Assembly: GCA_946481035.1 (NCBI GenBank) | Contig: CAMLNK010000278.1 | Span: 1 to 6,083 of the forward strand | Length of the DNA stretch: 6,083 nt | Direction of reading: 5' to 3' | Origin: an uncultured Dyadobacter sp. | GTDB lineage: Bacteria; Bacteroidota; Bacteroidia; Cytophagales; Spirosomataceae | Shown: one piece after another, positions 1 through 6,083 of the stretch | Numbering within the stretch: position 1 is the stretch's first letter | How the letters are laid out: each line of letters opens with the position of its first letter | The notes under the pieces: generated by a model | Told to the model about the DNA's origin: nothing | Databases searched by the model: none | The model's input: only the letters and a program-made list of their open reading frames with translations | Translations under genes and position numbers: made by a program

Positions 1-197
1 GAAACCACTTCGGGGAGGTTCACAAACTTGAATTGGAGCGACTCGCTATTCAGTCCGGCGGGACCGACGCGCGGGAGCGTAATGCGGCAAAGGGTGCAGA
101 TAGTTGCTTCATTGCCTTGCAATACCTGGTCGCAGCTCTCACAGCAGCGCGGGAAGAGCAGGTCGGCAAAATCACGGAGGAGTTGTTTCAGGTTCAT
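1..197 (-). CDS. ComF family protein, N-terminal part (3' end beyond the window)
   Basis: Only about 65 codons are visible, read leftwards from the ATG at 197; the rest lies outside the left edge. The protein begins MNLKQLLRDFADLLFPRCC, then has C18, C19 and C22, and a second pair C34-x2-C37 in ICTLC. The LLFPRC opening with CxxC pairs about 12 residues apart is the double zinc ribbon of ComF proteins. In that family it precedes a phosphoribosyltransferase-like domain, which is not visible here. ComF proteins are cytoplasmic; in naturally transformable bacteria they help take DNA inward, but most homologues, including those in Bacteroidota, have no proven role. The gene is divergent from pyrC across 74 bp. 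I found no TAnnTTTG motif on its own strand in that spacer and no Shine-Dalgarno sequence. The family call rests on the zinc ribbon alone. Confidence 0.8.
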   Translation of the reverse strand, partial: MNLKQLLRDFADLLFPRCCESCDQVLQGNEATICTLCRITLPRVGPAGLNSESLQFKFVNLPEVV

Positions 198-236
198 TTT
201 TGTGTGATGGAATGAGTGAATTTCAACCTGTGTGAA

Positions 237-244
237 TACCTTTG
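237..244 (+). promoter_or_regulatory. Putative -7 promoter element (TAnnTTTG) for pyrC
   Basis: The sequence TACCTTTG matches the Bacteroidota primary sigma factor -7 consensus TAnnTTTG exactly. It lies 27 bp before the pyrC ATG, which would put transcription initiation near 250 and leave a leader of roughly 20 nt. A good TTTG/TTG -33 box at the expected distance is not evident, so the call rests on the -7 match and its placement. It also argues against a TTG start at 242, which would sit inside this element. Confidence 0.6.
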
Positions 245-271
245 CACGACATCAATCAATCGCCGCCGCCC

Positions 272-1633
272 ATGACAACGCTGATCTTAAATGCCCAGGT
301 CGTAAATGAAAACCAGGTTCAGTATTTAGACGTAATAATTGAAAATGGTCACATTAAAAAAATCGAACGGGATTTGCAGCATGTACAAGCGGACAGGGTG
401 ATTGATGCAAAGGGGCTTTTCCTGATGCCGGGTGTAATCGACGATCAGGTGCATTTCCGCGAGCCCGGGCTCACGCATAAGGCCAGCATTTATACCGAAT
501 CGAAAGCGGCTGTCGCCGGAGGGGTTACTTCCTTCATGGAAATGCCGAACACGGTTCCCAACACGCTGACGCAGCAGTTACTGGAAGACAAATACCAGAT
601 CGGCGCCAACACTTCCCTTGCCAATTACTCCTTTTTCATGGGTGCTTCGAACGACAACTATGATGAAGTAATGCGGACCGATCCGACACAAGTGTGCGGA
701 ATCAAGATATTCATGGGTTCTTCGACGGGTAATATGCTCGTAGACGCGCCCGAAGTCCTCGAAAAGCTCTTCGCCAATGCTCCGTGCATTATCGCGACGC
801 ATTGCGAGGACGAACCGACCGTGAAGGCCAGAATGGCGTATTTCAAAGAAAAGTATGGGGATGATGTGCCCTATGACATTCATGCGCTGATCAGGAATGA
901 AGAGGCCTGTCTCAAATCTTCCACTTTTGCATCCTCGCTCGCGCACAAGCACGGAACGCGCCTGCACATCCTGCACATTTCGACTGGCGACGAGGTGCAT
1001 TTGTTCGAGCCGGGAACCCGCAAAAACGGCAAAATCCTGCTCGCGAATGGCCAGCCGAAACTCGTAACGGCCGAAGCCTGCGTGCACCATTTATGGTTCG
1101 ATGCCGAAGATTATCGCAGATTAGGCAATGAAATCAAATGTAACCCGGCTATCAAAGCGCCACATCACAAAGCGCAAATCCTACAAGCCGTGCTGGATAA
1201 CCGTATCGACGTGATCGCAACCGACCATGCGCCGCATACCATTGAGGAAAAGGCACAGCATTACTGGCAGGCACCGTCGGGTTTGCCATTGGTACAGCAT
1301 ACTTTGAATGTAATGCTCGAACTGAGCAAAGCAGGGAAGATCTCTATCGATCGTGTGGCCGAGAAAATGAGCCACGCTGTGGCGGATTTGTTTGATATTA
1401 AAGGCCGTGGCTACATCCGCGAAGGTTACTGGGCTGATCTGATCCTCGTGGATTTGAATACAACTACGCAAGTTGAAAAATCCAATATCTACTCCAAATG
1501 CGGCTGGTCGCCTTTTGAAGGCACAGAATTTCATTCACGCATTACCCATACCTTCGTATCGGGGCATCTGGTTTATGAAAACGGAAAATTCGATGAGACG
1601 GTGAAAGGAAAGCGGTTAAATTTTAGCCGCTAG
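272..1633 (+). CDS. pyrC: Dihydroorotase (pyrimidine biosynthesis)
   Basis: This 453-residue cytoplasmic zinc amidohydrolase interconverts N-carbamoyl-L-aspartate and L-dihydroorotate, the third step of de novo pyrimidine synthesis. The signature PGVIDDQVHFREPGLTHK lies at residues 53-70, with H61 and R63 in it, followed by the MPNT motif (N93). K145 in GIKIFMGSSTGN is the likely carboxylated bridging lysine. H177 (IATHCED) and H235 (LHILHIS) are likely metal ligands, and D318 (IATDHAPH) the catalytic aspartate. The length and C-terminal GWSPFEGTEF motif fit the class I-type dihydroorotases of Bacteroidota. The usual HxH metal pair reads Q59-V-H61. I chose the ATG at 272: an in-frame TTG at 242 would add ten low-complexity residues and overlap the -7 element, and an in-frame TGA lies at 233-235. 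No Shine-Dalgarno is present. The 3' end overlaps the convergent Nudix gene by 18 bp. Allantoinase or dihydropyrimidinase is the alternative, but the FREPG and GWSPFEG motifs favour dihydroorotase. Confidence 0.93.
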   Translation: MTTLILNAQVVNENQVQYLDVIIENGHIKKIERDLQHVQADRVIDAKGLFLMPGVIDDQVHFREPGLTHKASIYTESKAAVAGGVTSFMEMPNTVPNTLTQQLLEDKYQIGANTSLANYSFFMGASNDNYDEVMRTDPTQVCGIKIFMGSSTGNMLVDAPEVLEKLFANAPCIIATHCEDEPTVKARMAYFKEKYGDDVPYDIHALIRNEEACLKSSTFASSLAHKHGTRLHILHISTGDEVHLFEPGTRKNGKILLANGQPKLVTAEACVHHLWFDAEDYRRLGNEIKCNPAIKAPHHKAQILQAVLDNRIDVIATDHAPHTIEEKAQHYWQAPSGLPLVQHTLNVMLELSKAGKISIDRVAEKMSHAVADLFDIKGRGYIREGYWADLILVDLNTTTQVEKSNIYSKCGWSPFEGTEFHSRITHTFVSGHLVYENGKFDETVKGKRLNFSR

Positions 1634-2041
1634 GTAATCGTAGTAGTTCTGGATCACGTTCAGATCGGCCTCTGTCCAGTCGAGGGTAGGGAGGTCTTCG
1701 GGATCCAGCCAGAGGATTTGCTCGTGCTCTGTCAGGACAAAATCGGTGGTATCTACTTTACAAACGAAGGGTACCAGCACAATTTCGCGCCAGCCCTGGT
1801 CTTTGGAAGTTTCGGGAAGTTTATCGACGATCTCGATGGCCACGTTAAGTTCTTCCATGATCTCACGGAATAGGGCCTGTTCGTCAGTTTCGCCTTTTTC
1901 GAGCTTTCCGCCGGGGAATTCCCATTGGAGCGGGAAGGACAAAGCCGCGCTTCGCTGCCCGGCGAGTACTTTTCCATCACGTTCAATCACAGCACAGGGC
2001 ACTCTCACTACCAACTTTTCGGAAACCAGTACTTCGATCAT
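1616..2041 (-). CDS. Nudix hydrolase, MutT-like (probable 8-oxo-dGTP diphosphatase)
   Basis: The 141-residue protein is a single Nudix domain. The Nudix box runs from G45 to V67: G45, E51, then R59-E60 and E63-E64 of the REUxEE core that binds the divalent metals. The box's final glycine is asparagine (N66). The preceding QWEFPGGKLEKGE stretch resembles MutT, which hydrolyses 8-oxo-dGTP to the monophosphate and pyrophosphate and so prevents A:T to C:G transversions. Related enzymes act on CTP or other nucleotides, so the substrate is an inference. The length is typical of MutT. The ATG at 2041 is well fixed, because an in-frame TGA lies 12 nt upstream (2051-2053). Its own TAnnTTTG motif and a terminator separate it from ruvB, 88 bp upstream on the same strand. 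Its last 18 bp overlap the end of pyrC, convergently. Confidence 0.88.
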   Translation of the reverse strand: MIEVLVSEKLVVRVPCAVIERDGKVLAGQRSAALSFPLQWEFPGGKLEKGETDEQALFREIMEELNVAIEIVDKLPETSKDQGWREIVLVPFVCKVDTTDFVLTEHEQILWLDPEDLPTLDWTEADLNVIQNYYDYLAAKI

Positions 2042-2066
2042 AGGAGGCGGTCACGCTAATTTACCG

Positions 2067-2074
2067 CAAAATTA
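2067..2074 (-). promoter_or_regulatory. Putative -7 promoter element (TAnnTTTG) for the Nudix gene
   Basis: Read on the minus strand this is TAATTTTG, an exact match to the Bacteroidota -7 consensus. It sits 25 bp before the ATG at 2041, so initiation would fall near 2060 with a short leader of about 20 nt. No clear TTTG box is seen at the -33 distance. Lying just after the ruvB terminator, it supports independent transcription of the Nudix gene. Confidence 0.55.
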
Positions 2075-2111
2075 CAGTTTTCAGGGTTATGTTGTATGTG
2101 ATTGATTAAAC

Positions 2112-2150
2112 TTCTTAAAAAGTTAACGCTCAGAACAATTCGCCTGAGCG
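2112..2150 (-). terminator. Intrinsic terminator of ruvB, overlapping its stop codon
   Basis: On the minus strand a perfect 7-bp stem, CGCTCAG with CTGAGCG (2144-2150 with 2127-2133), encloses a 10-nt loop. It is followed by the T-rich run TTAACTTTTT (2117-2126). The left arm encodes part of the final RuvB residues, and the right arm contains the TGA stop (2130-2132). A GC-rich hairpin followed by a T-rich tract fits rho-independent termination. The T tract is interrupted by AAC, so its efficiency is uncertain. Confidence 0.6.
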
Positions 2151-3155
2151 GTGGCGCGGCAAAATGCCGAGGTGCTTGAATGCCTTTTCGGTCACTTCGC
2201 GGCCTCGGGAAGTGCGTTTGATATAGCCTTCCTGGATCAGAAATGGCTCGTATACTTCCTCGATCGTGTCGGCTTCTTCCCCGCAGGCGGTGGCAATGGT
2301 GGATAAGCCTACCGGCCCGCCTTTGAATTTTTGGATAATGGTGCTCAAAATACGGTTATCCATTTCGTCGAGCCCGTTTTGATCCACATCCAACGCCTGT
2401 AAGGCCATTTCGGCGATGGCCACTGTAATGCGGCCATTCCCTTTCACTTGGGCGAAATCGCGTGTCCTGCGCAGCAAATTATTCGCGATACGCGGCGTGC
2501 CGCGGCTGCGACGCGCAATTTCATAGGCAGCATCCTCTTCCAAGGGCGTTCCCAGAATGGAAGCCGAGCGTTTTAGGATGGACGAAAGCAGCTGCGCGTC
2601 ATAATATTCGAGCCTCGCATTGATCCCGAACCTCGCACGCAGGGGCGACGTGAGCATACCCGCGCGCGTAGTTGCGCCTATGAGCGTGAAGGGGTTCAGG
2701 CCGATCTGAATACTGCGGGCATTCGGGCCGCTATCGAGCATAATATCGATCTTGTAATCCTCCATAGCCGAATACAGGTATTCCTCTACGATGGGATTGA
2801 GGCGGTGGATTTCATCAATGAACAGGACATCGTGCTCCTGCAAATTGGTAAGCAGGCCGGCGAGGTCGCTCGGTTTATCGAGTACGGGGCCTGAGGTGAT
2901 TTTAATCCCTGAACCAAGCTCGTTGGCGATGATATTCGATAATGTAGTTTTGCCCAATCCCGGAGGGCCGTGCAACAGCACGTGGTCGAGCGCGTCGCCA
3001 CGCTGGCGGGCCGCCTGCACGAATATTCTCAGGTTTTCAAGAATCTTGTCCTGCCCGGTAAAATCCTCGAAAGACAGCGGCCGTAATGCACGCTCGATGT
3101 CTTTATCGGTATTTGAAAGGTTTTCTTTATCTCCGGACAGATAATCCTGGCGCAT
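2130..3155 (-). CDS. ruvB: Holliday junction branch migration DNA helicase RuvB
   Basis: The 341-residue AAA+ ATPase forms hexameric rings that, with RuvA, drive branch migration of Holliday junctions before RuvC resolution in recombinational repair. Walker A is GPPGLGKTT at 63-71 and Walker B is LFIDEIH at 111-117. Sensor 1 and the following loop (GATTRAG, 160-166) precede SPLRARFG at 170-177, where R173 is the likely arginine finger. The sensor 2 motif [13 protein letters not shown] lies at 218-230 with R222. The C-terminal winged-helix domain ends in the conserved TSRGRE-T-KAF-HLG pattern near 315-330. Length and every motif match an intact family member. The ATG at 3155 gives the usual short N-terminal tail before [11 protein letters not shown]. 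ruvA and ruvC are not in the window, as is common when ruvB stands alone. A hairpin terminator overlaps its stop codon, and a second hairpin lies between it and the upstream gene. Confidence 0.97.
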   Translation of the reverse strand: MRQDYLSGDKENLSNTDKDIERALRPLSFEDFTGQDKILENLRIFVQAARQRGDALDHVLLHGPPGLGKTTLSNIIANELGSGIKITSGPVLDKPSDLAGLLTNLQEHDVLFIDEIHRLNPIVEEYLYSAMEDYKIDIMLDSGPNARSIQIGLNPFTLIGATTRAGMLTSPLRARFGINARLEYYDAQLLSSILKRSASILGTPLEEDAAYEIARRSRGTPRIANNLLRRTRDFAQVKGNGRITVAIAEMALQALDVDQNGLDEMDNRILSTIIQKFKGGPVGLSTIATACGEEADTIEEVYEPFLIQEGYIKRTSRGREVTEKAFKHLGILPRHRSGELF

Positions 3156-3173
3156 AGTCGGTTGAACAGATAG

Positions 3174-3209
3174 TGAAAACCAGCCGTCCGGTTCATTGGC
3201 GGCTGGTTT
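3174..3209 (-). terminator. Intrinsic terminator after the large secreted-protein gene
   Basis: A perfect 10-bp inverted repeat, AAACCAGCCG with CGGCTGGTTT (3200-3209 and 3177-3186 on the minus strand), surrounds a 13-nt loop. On the minus strand it ends in TTTT followed by C. It lies about 50 bp past the stop of the large gene and about 20 bp before the ruvB start, so it most likely ends transcription of the large gene. The T tract is short and partly within the stem. A role in the ruvB leader is an alternative. Confidence 0.65.
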
Positions 3210-3222
3210 GATATTATTTAAC

Positions 3223-3230
3223 CAAAAATA
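3223..3230 (-). promoter_or_regulatory. Possible -7 promoter element (TAnnTTTG) for ruvB
   Basis: Read on the minus strand this is TATTTTTG, matching the Bacteroidota -7 consensus. A TTTTG occurs upstream, but only 14 nt separate it from the element, shorter than the usual spacing. Initiation would fall near 3216, upstream of the hairpin at 3177-3209, so the ruvB transcript would carry that hairpin in its leader. The region is AT-rich, so a chance match is possible. Confidence 0.4.
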
Positions 3231-3256
3231 ATTGTTTTAATCTGCAAAAGGAAGGC

Positions 3257-6083
3257 CTAGCGGATCACCATCACCGACCCGCGCTTGGTAATCGGTGCGC
3301 GTTCGGGGTAATATAGTGCCTCATAGGAAATGACGTACGGGTAGCTGCCTGGTTGCACTTTAAGTCCTTTATAGGTTCCGTCCCAACGCGCTTCGATATC
3401 GGTGGTAGCGTAAATGACCTCGCCCCAGCGGTTGTAAATGCGCATCGAGAAGTTGGTATAATAGGCACCGAATATTTGGAGGATCTCGTTATGGCCCTCG
3501 CCGTCGGGCGTGAATGCATCCGGAATGAAGAACCGCGGCTCGCATTTATCGACCACTTCGGTGGTTTGCTCGGTTACGCAGCCTTCTTTGTTGGTAGCCC
3601 GCACAGTATACTTGCCTTCCTGATTAACCGTGATTGTTTGAGTAGTTGCTCCCGAATGCGGCCAGAGGTATTCATACGGCTCCCGTCCGTTGGCATCGAG
3701 TATGACTGATTGTCCGTCAGGGATACAGATGAAGTTTTCAGGAGCGAGCCCAAGAATTGGGGAAGGCAGCTCACCTACTTTGATGGTGTCCGAGTTGTAG
3801 CAGTCGTTTCTGTCTTTCACCACCACAATGTATTGTCCCGGCTGACCGATCGTCACCTCGCGGGTATCTTCGCCGGTACTCCATTTAAATTCGATCCAGC
3901 GGGGGCTTTCGACACTTAGTACAATGGAACTGTCGCGGCACAAAGTGGTATCCGGGCCAAGGGAAAAGGCTGGCGGCTTGCGCAATGTGATTTCGATCGT
4001 ATCGGCTGCGTAGCAATCACCCTGCGGCCCGTTGAATGCGATGGCAATGTAGCGGCCGGTAGAAGTGGCATTGTAAGTACGGCCGCGGCCAACGACCCGC
4101 CCACGGTTGATCCAGGCATAAACTTCGGCATTTACCTTCATATCCAATGGAACGTAGGCGCCGCAGGTGTCTTTATCAGGACCGAGGTCGATATTCGAAG
4201 GCGTTTCATAAATGGTAACCTCCTGCACGATCGTGGTGTCGGTACACTTGTTCGTGGCACGCATGGCAACCATGTAGGTGCCCGGTTTGGTGTAGGTATA
4301 AGTCGCTTGCTGCTGCTTGGAGGGTGCTGTAAATTGGCCGTTTCCGAGGAAATCCCACGAATAGCTGTCCTCTATCGGGTCGCACATCGGGCTGGCCTGG
4401 AATGTCGTAGGTTCATTTGTACAGAACCCGTCGGCTTCAAATCCCGGCCCCGAAGATTCCTGCGTGAAATCCTGGACCATGTTTGGTAACCCCAGCTGGC
4501 TCTTTTTGCCTCCCAGGTTCGCCCCATCGCGTTCATAATCGACGCCTGTTAACGAATTGCCCTCCGGCTCGCCGATCGTCGCCAGGTATTCGCTTCCCTG
4601 AATGGCCATGTAAATCCGCCCGTCCGGCCCGAACTGCAATGCGCCGAACTTCTGGGTGGCGGAGCTGTCAATCGTAATGGCCGTTTCCGTGACGAGGCTA
4701 TCGGGCAGGGTGAGATCATATTGTTTCAAATAAGAGTTCGTACCGTTCTCGCCTTGGAACGAAATGTACATTTTTTCGCCGCTCGGCGAAAATTCGATAC
4801 CATATGCGATGGGCGGCGCCGGGCCGAGGTCCATGGTTTTCTTGTAGGTCAATGTGCCCGTCGAGTCGTTGAAACTGAACAGTTCCACATAGTTCCGTGC
4901 AGGTCCCGGAATCACTACGGCGAGTTGGCGTTCGCCGGTGGTACTATCGGGCGAGGAGAATTTCATATAACCCTCGGCCTTGTTGGTGCTGTCGTGCGCC
5001 ATGCCGAGCTCGGGGGCGGCTACTTCTACGAGCCCACCCGTGGTAGCATGAAAAATGCGGAATTTGTTGGAACCGTAGTCGTGTGAAACAACCCAGTAAG
5101 TACTGTCACGGTCGTTTCGGACCGACGCGATACGCTCGGTAGTCGGCGTTTGCAGTGTTGTATTTTGTTCAATAATCTGGCCCAGGCCATTATTGCGGCG
5201 CATATCTACGACGCTTACTGTCAACAGCTTTTCCCCATTGATATCCGAAGTTGTGAATACATTATATAAGTACTCGCAGCCCCGGCAAGTCGGTTGAGGG
5301 ACGATCAGAACCGATTGCGTGGAGTTTGGACTACCCTTCATGGGCGCGCACGGCCCGAACGTACACGTCATTTCGTCGCCGTTCTTGTTCCATACCTTTA
5401 TACCATCGGAATAAAACAGCAGTTGCCCTTTCGAATTGGCAATGGACGAAGTTCCCTCGGGGGTATTCAGCTTGCCGTCGGTTAACGGAGAGGGTGGTGT
5501 ATTGGAAAAATCAAGGCCTGCATTGCCACCGAAATACCATTTGGAGCCTTCCTGCGCCTGCGGCTCCATACAAATCTTGACATTGATCCGGTTCTGGATT
5601 TTGCAGCCATTTGGCATTATTACCTCCACAGAATAGCATCCGGAGCTATCGACTTGCAAGGTCTGGGTGGTGTCGCCTTTGGGATACCAGATATACTTGG
5701 CTCCTTCCGGCGCGCCGTTGGGATACGGATCGAGAATCAGCGTGTCGCCTTTGCAGATGGTTGTATCTATTTTCCATTGCTGGAATTCGGGGGGCAATTC
5801 GCCGATTTGTACGACTTTTGAAACCGTCTCCTGGGTTCCATTCTTTAAGGTGCGGGTCAGTGTTACCGTATAGGAGCCAGGCGCCATATAGGAATGCTGC
5901 GGGTTACGCCGGGTATCGGTTGCACCGCCTTCACCAAAGCTCCACAACCATTTCGTGGCGACAGTCACCGTATCCCGAAATGAAGTTGAGTCGGCTTCGC
6001 AATCGGGGTTCTGCATACATTGTCCTTGTACCAGAAAGGGCGTCTGCGCCATGGCACTTGCGCCGAGGAGGAGCATGAGCAGG
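3257..6083 (-). CDS. Secreted PKD/Ig-like multidomain protein with type IX secretion type B sorting domain (5' end beyond the window)
   Basis: At least 941 residues are visible; numbering here starts at the Met encoded at 6076. That Met lies inside a signal-peptide core: upstream codons still encode Leu-Leu, no basic n-region is seen, and AMA-Q (8-11) is a good signal peptidase site. The true start is therefore probably outside the window. A PKD domain (about 24-92, with HSYMAPGSYTVTL) is followed by an Ig-like module (100-168). Next comes a propeller-like region (178-538) with WYFGGNAGLDF, LLFYSDGIKVWN, FSPSGEKMYISF and FGPDGRIYMAI. A second PKD domain (551-623) and three Ig-like modules (628-698, 704-768, 773-842) follow. 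The C-terminal domain (848-939) with IPDAFTPDGEGHNE, IYNRWGEVIY and WDGTYKG is the type B (gliding-motility-associated) sorting domain. Such cargo crosses the outer membrane by the PorU/SprA machinery and is released or surface-attached. No catalytic motif is visible. Adhesion or glycan binding is plausible but unproven. Confidence 0.9.
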   Translation of the reverse strand, partial: LLMLLLGASAMAQTPFLVQGQCMQNPDCEADSTSFRDTVTVATKWLWSFGEGGATDTRRNPQHSYMAPGSYTVTLTRTLKNGTQETVSKVVQIGELPPEFQQWKIDTTICKGDTLILDPYPNGAPEGAKYIWYPKGDTTQTLQVDSSGCYSVEVIMPNGCKIQNRINVKICMEPQAQEGSKWYFGGNAGLDFSNTPPSPLTDGKLNTPEGTSSIANSKGQLLFYSDGIKVWNKNGDEMTCTFGPCAPMKGSPNSTQSVLIVPQPTCRGCEYLYNVFTTSDINGEKLLTVSVVDMRRNNGLGQIIEQNTTLQTPTTERIASVRNDRDSTYWVVSHDYGSNKFRIFHATTGGLVEVAAPELGMAHDSTNKAEGYMKFSSPDSTTGERQLAVVIPGPARNYVELFSFNDSTGTLTYKKTMDLGPAPPIAYGIEFSPSGEKMYISFQGENGTNSYLKQYDLTLPDSLVTETAITIDSSATQKFGALQFGPDGRIYMAIQGSEYLATIGEPEGNSLTGVDYERDGANLGGKKSQLGLPNMVQDFTQESSGPGFEADGFCTNEPTTFQASPMCDPIEDSYSWDFLGNGQFTAPSKQQQATYTYTKPGTYMVAMRATNKCTDTTIVQEVTIYETPSNIDLGPDKDTCGAYVPLDMKVNAEVYAWINRGRVVGRGRTYNATSTGRYIAIAFNGPQGDCYAADTIEITLRKPPAFSLGPDTTLCRDSSIVLSVESPRWIEFKWSTGEDTREVTIGQPGQYIVVVKDRNDCYNSDTIKVGELPSPILGLAPENFICIPDGQSVILDANGREPYEYLWPHSGATTQTITVNQEGKYTVRATNKEGCVTEQTTEVVDKCEPRFFIPDAFTPDGEGHNEILQIFGAYYTNFSMRIYNRWGEVIYATTDIEARWDGTYKGLKVQPGSYPYVISYEALYYPERAPITKRGSVMVIR

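Noticed and set aside
33..215. Plus-strand open frame of 60 codons at the left edge
   Set aside because: It is antisense to the ComF zinc-ribbon coding region, has no recognisable domain, and ends inside the pyrC promoter spacer.
578..1090. Minus-strand open frame of 170 codons inside pyrC
   Set aside because: It is fully antisense to the conserved catalytic region of dihydroorotase, with no family resemblance or promoter of its own. It is best explained as a shadow of the pyrC frame.
1657..1663. Possible decay of the Nudix enzyme because the box ends in Asn instead of Gly (N66; box at 1841-1909)
   Set aside because: All metal-binding Glu/Arg residues are intact, length is normal, and MutT-like proteins often vary at this glycine. 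It is not evidence of inactivation.
2042..2047. AGGAGG, a perfect Shine-Dalgarno-like hexamer on the plus strand
   Set aside because: No credible plus-strand gene starts after it. It is the complement of the short leader of the Nudix gene, and genes in this phylum rarely use such sites.
2109..2124. AT-only inverted repeat AACTT/AAGTT in the ruvB-Nudix spacer
   Set aside because: Five weak base pairs around a 6-nt loop are too unstable to call. The stretch is better read as the T-rich tail of the ruvB terminator.
5611..6078. Plus-strand open frame of 155 codons opposite the large secreted protein
   Set aside because: Arg/Ser/Leu-rich translation with no domain, antisense to PKD and Ig-like coding sequence. 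Several similar shorter frames occur along the same gene, as expected by chance.
1..6083. A novel defence, mobile or RNA-guided system across the window
   Set aside because: All genes fall into housekeeping or known secreted-protein families. I see no direct-repeat array, integrase, transposase, inverted terminal repeats or tRNA-like structure.

Overview
The window looks like ordinary chromosomal DNA of a Bacteroidota bacterium, probably a Cytophagales member of the Dyadobacter/Spirosoma kind. Three observations point there. The large secreted protein ends in a type B C-terminal domain of the type IX secretion system. Matches to the Bacteroidota -7 promoter motif TAnnTTTG lie in front of genes. 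The starts lack Shine-Dalgarno sequences, as is usual in this phylum. The phylum call is firm; the genus-level guess is inference.

Layout, left to right. (1) At 1-197 (minus) is the N-terminal part of a ComF-family protein, recognised by its double zinc-ribbon cysteines; it runs off the left edge. (2) A 74-bp divergent spacer carries a TAnnTTTG motif for the next gene. (3) At 272-1633 (plus) is a complete dihydroorotase of pyrimidine synthesis (pyrC). (4) At 1616-2041 (minus) is a MutT-like Nudix hydrolase whose 3' end overlaps pyrC by 18 bp. (5) At 2130-3155 (minus) is a complete ruvB, the Holliday-junction branch-migration motor. A hairpin terminator is built into its last codons. (6) The 3156-3256 spacer holds a strong hairpin and a possible ruvB promoter. 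(7) At 3257-6083 (minus) is a large secreted multidomain protein (PKD, Ig-like repeats, a propeller-like region and a type IX sorting domain). Its first codons lie beyond the right edge.

The genes do not form a dedicated system. pyrC (nucleotide synthesis), the Nudix enzyme (probably nucleotide-pool cleaning) and ruvB (recombination) are loosely related housekeeping functions, but promoters and terminators separate them. The large protein is an exported surface or secreted adhesin-like product of unknown ligand. I see no RNA genes, mobile elements, CRISPR arrays, phage or defence genes, and no gene-free stretch longer than about 100 bp. The least explained material is the large exported protein (its cysteine layout and propeller core) and the promoter/hairpin order in front of ruvB.
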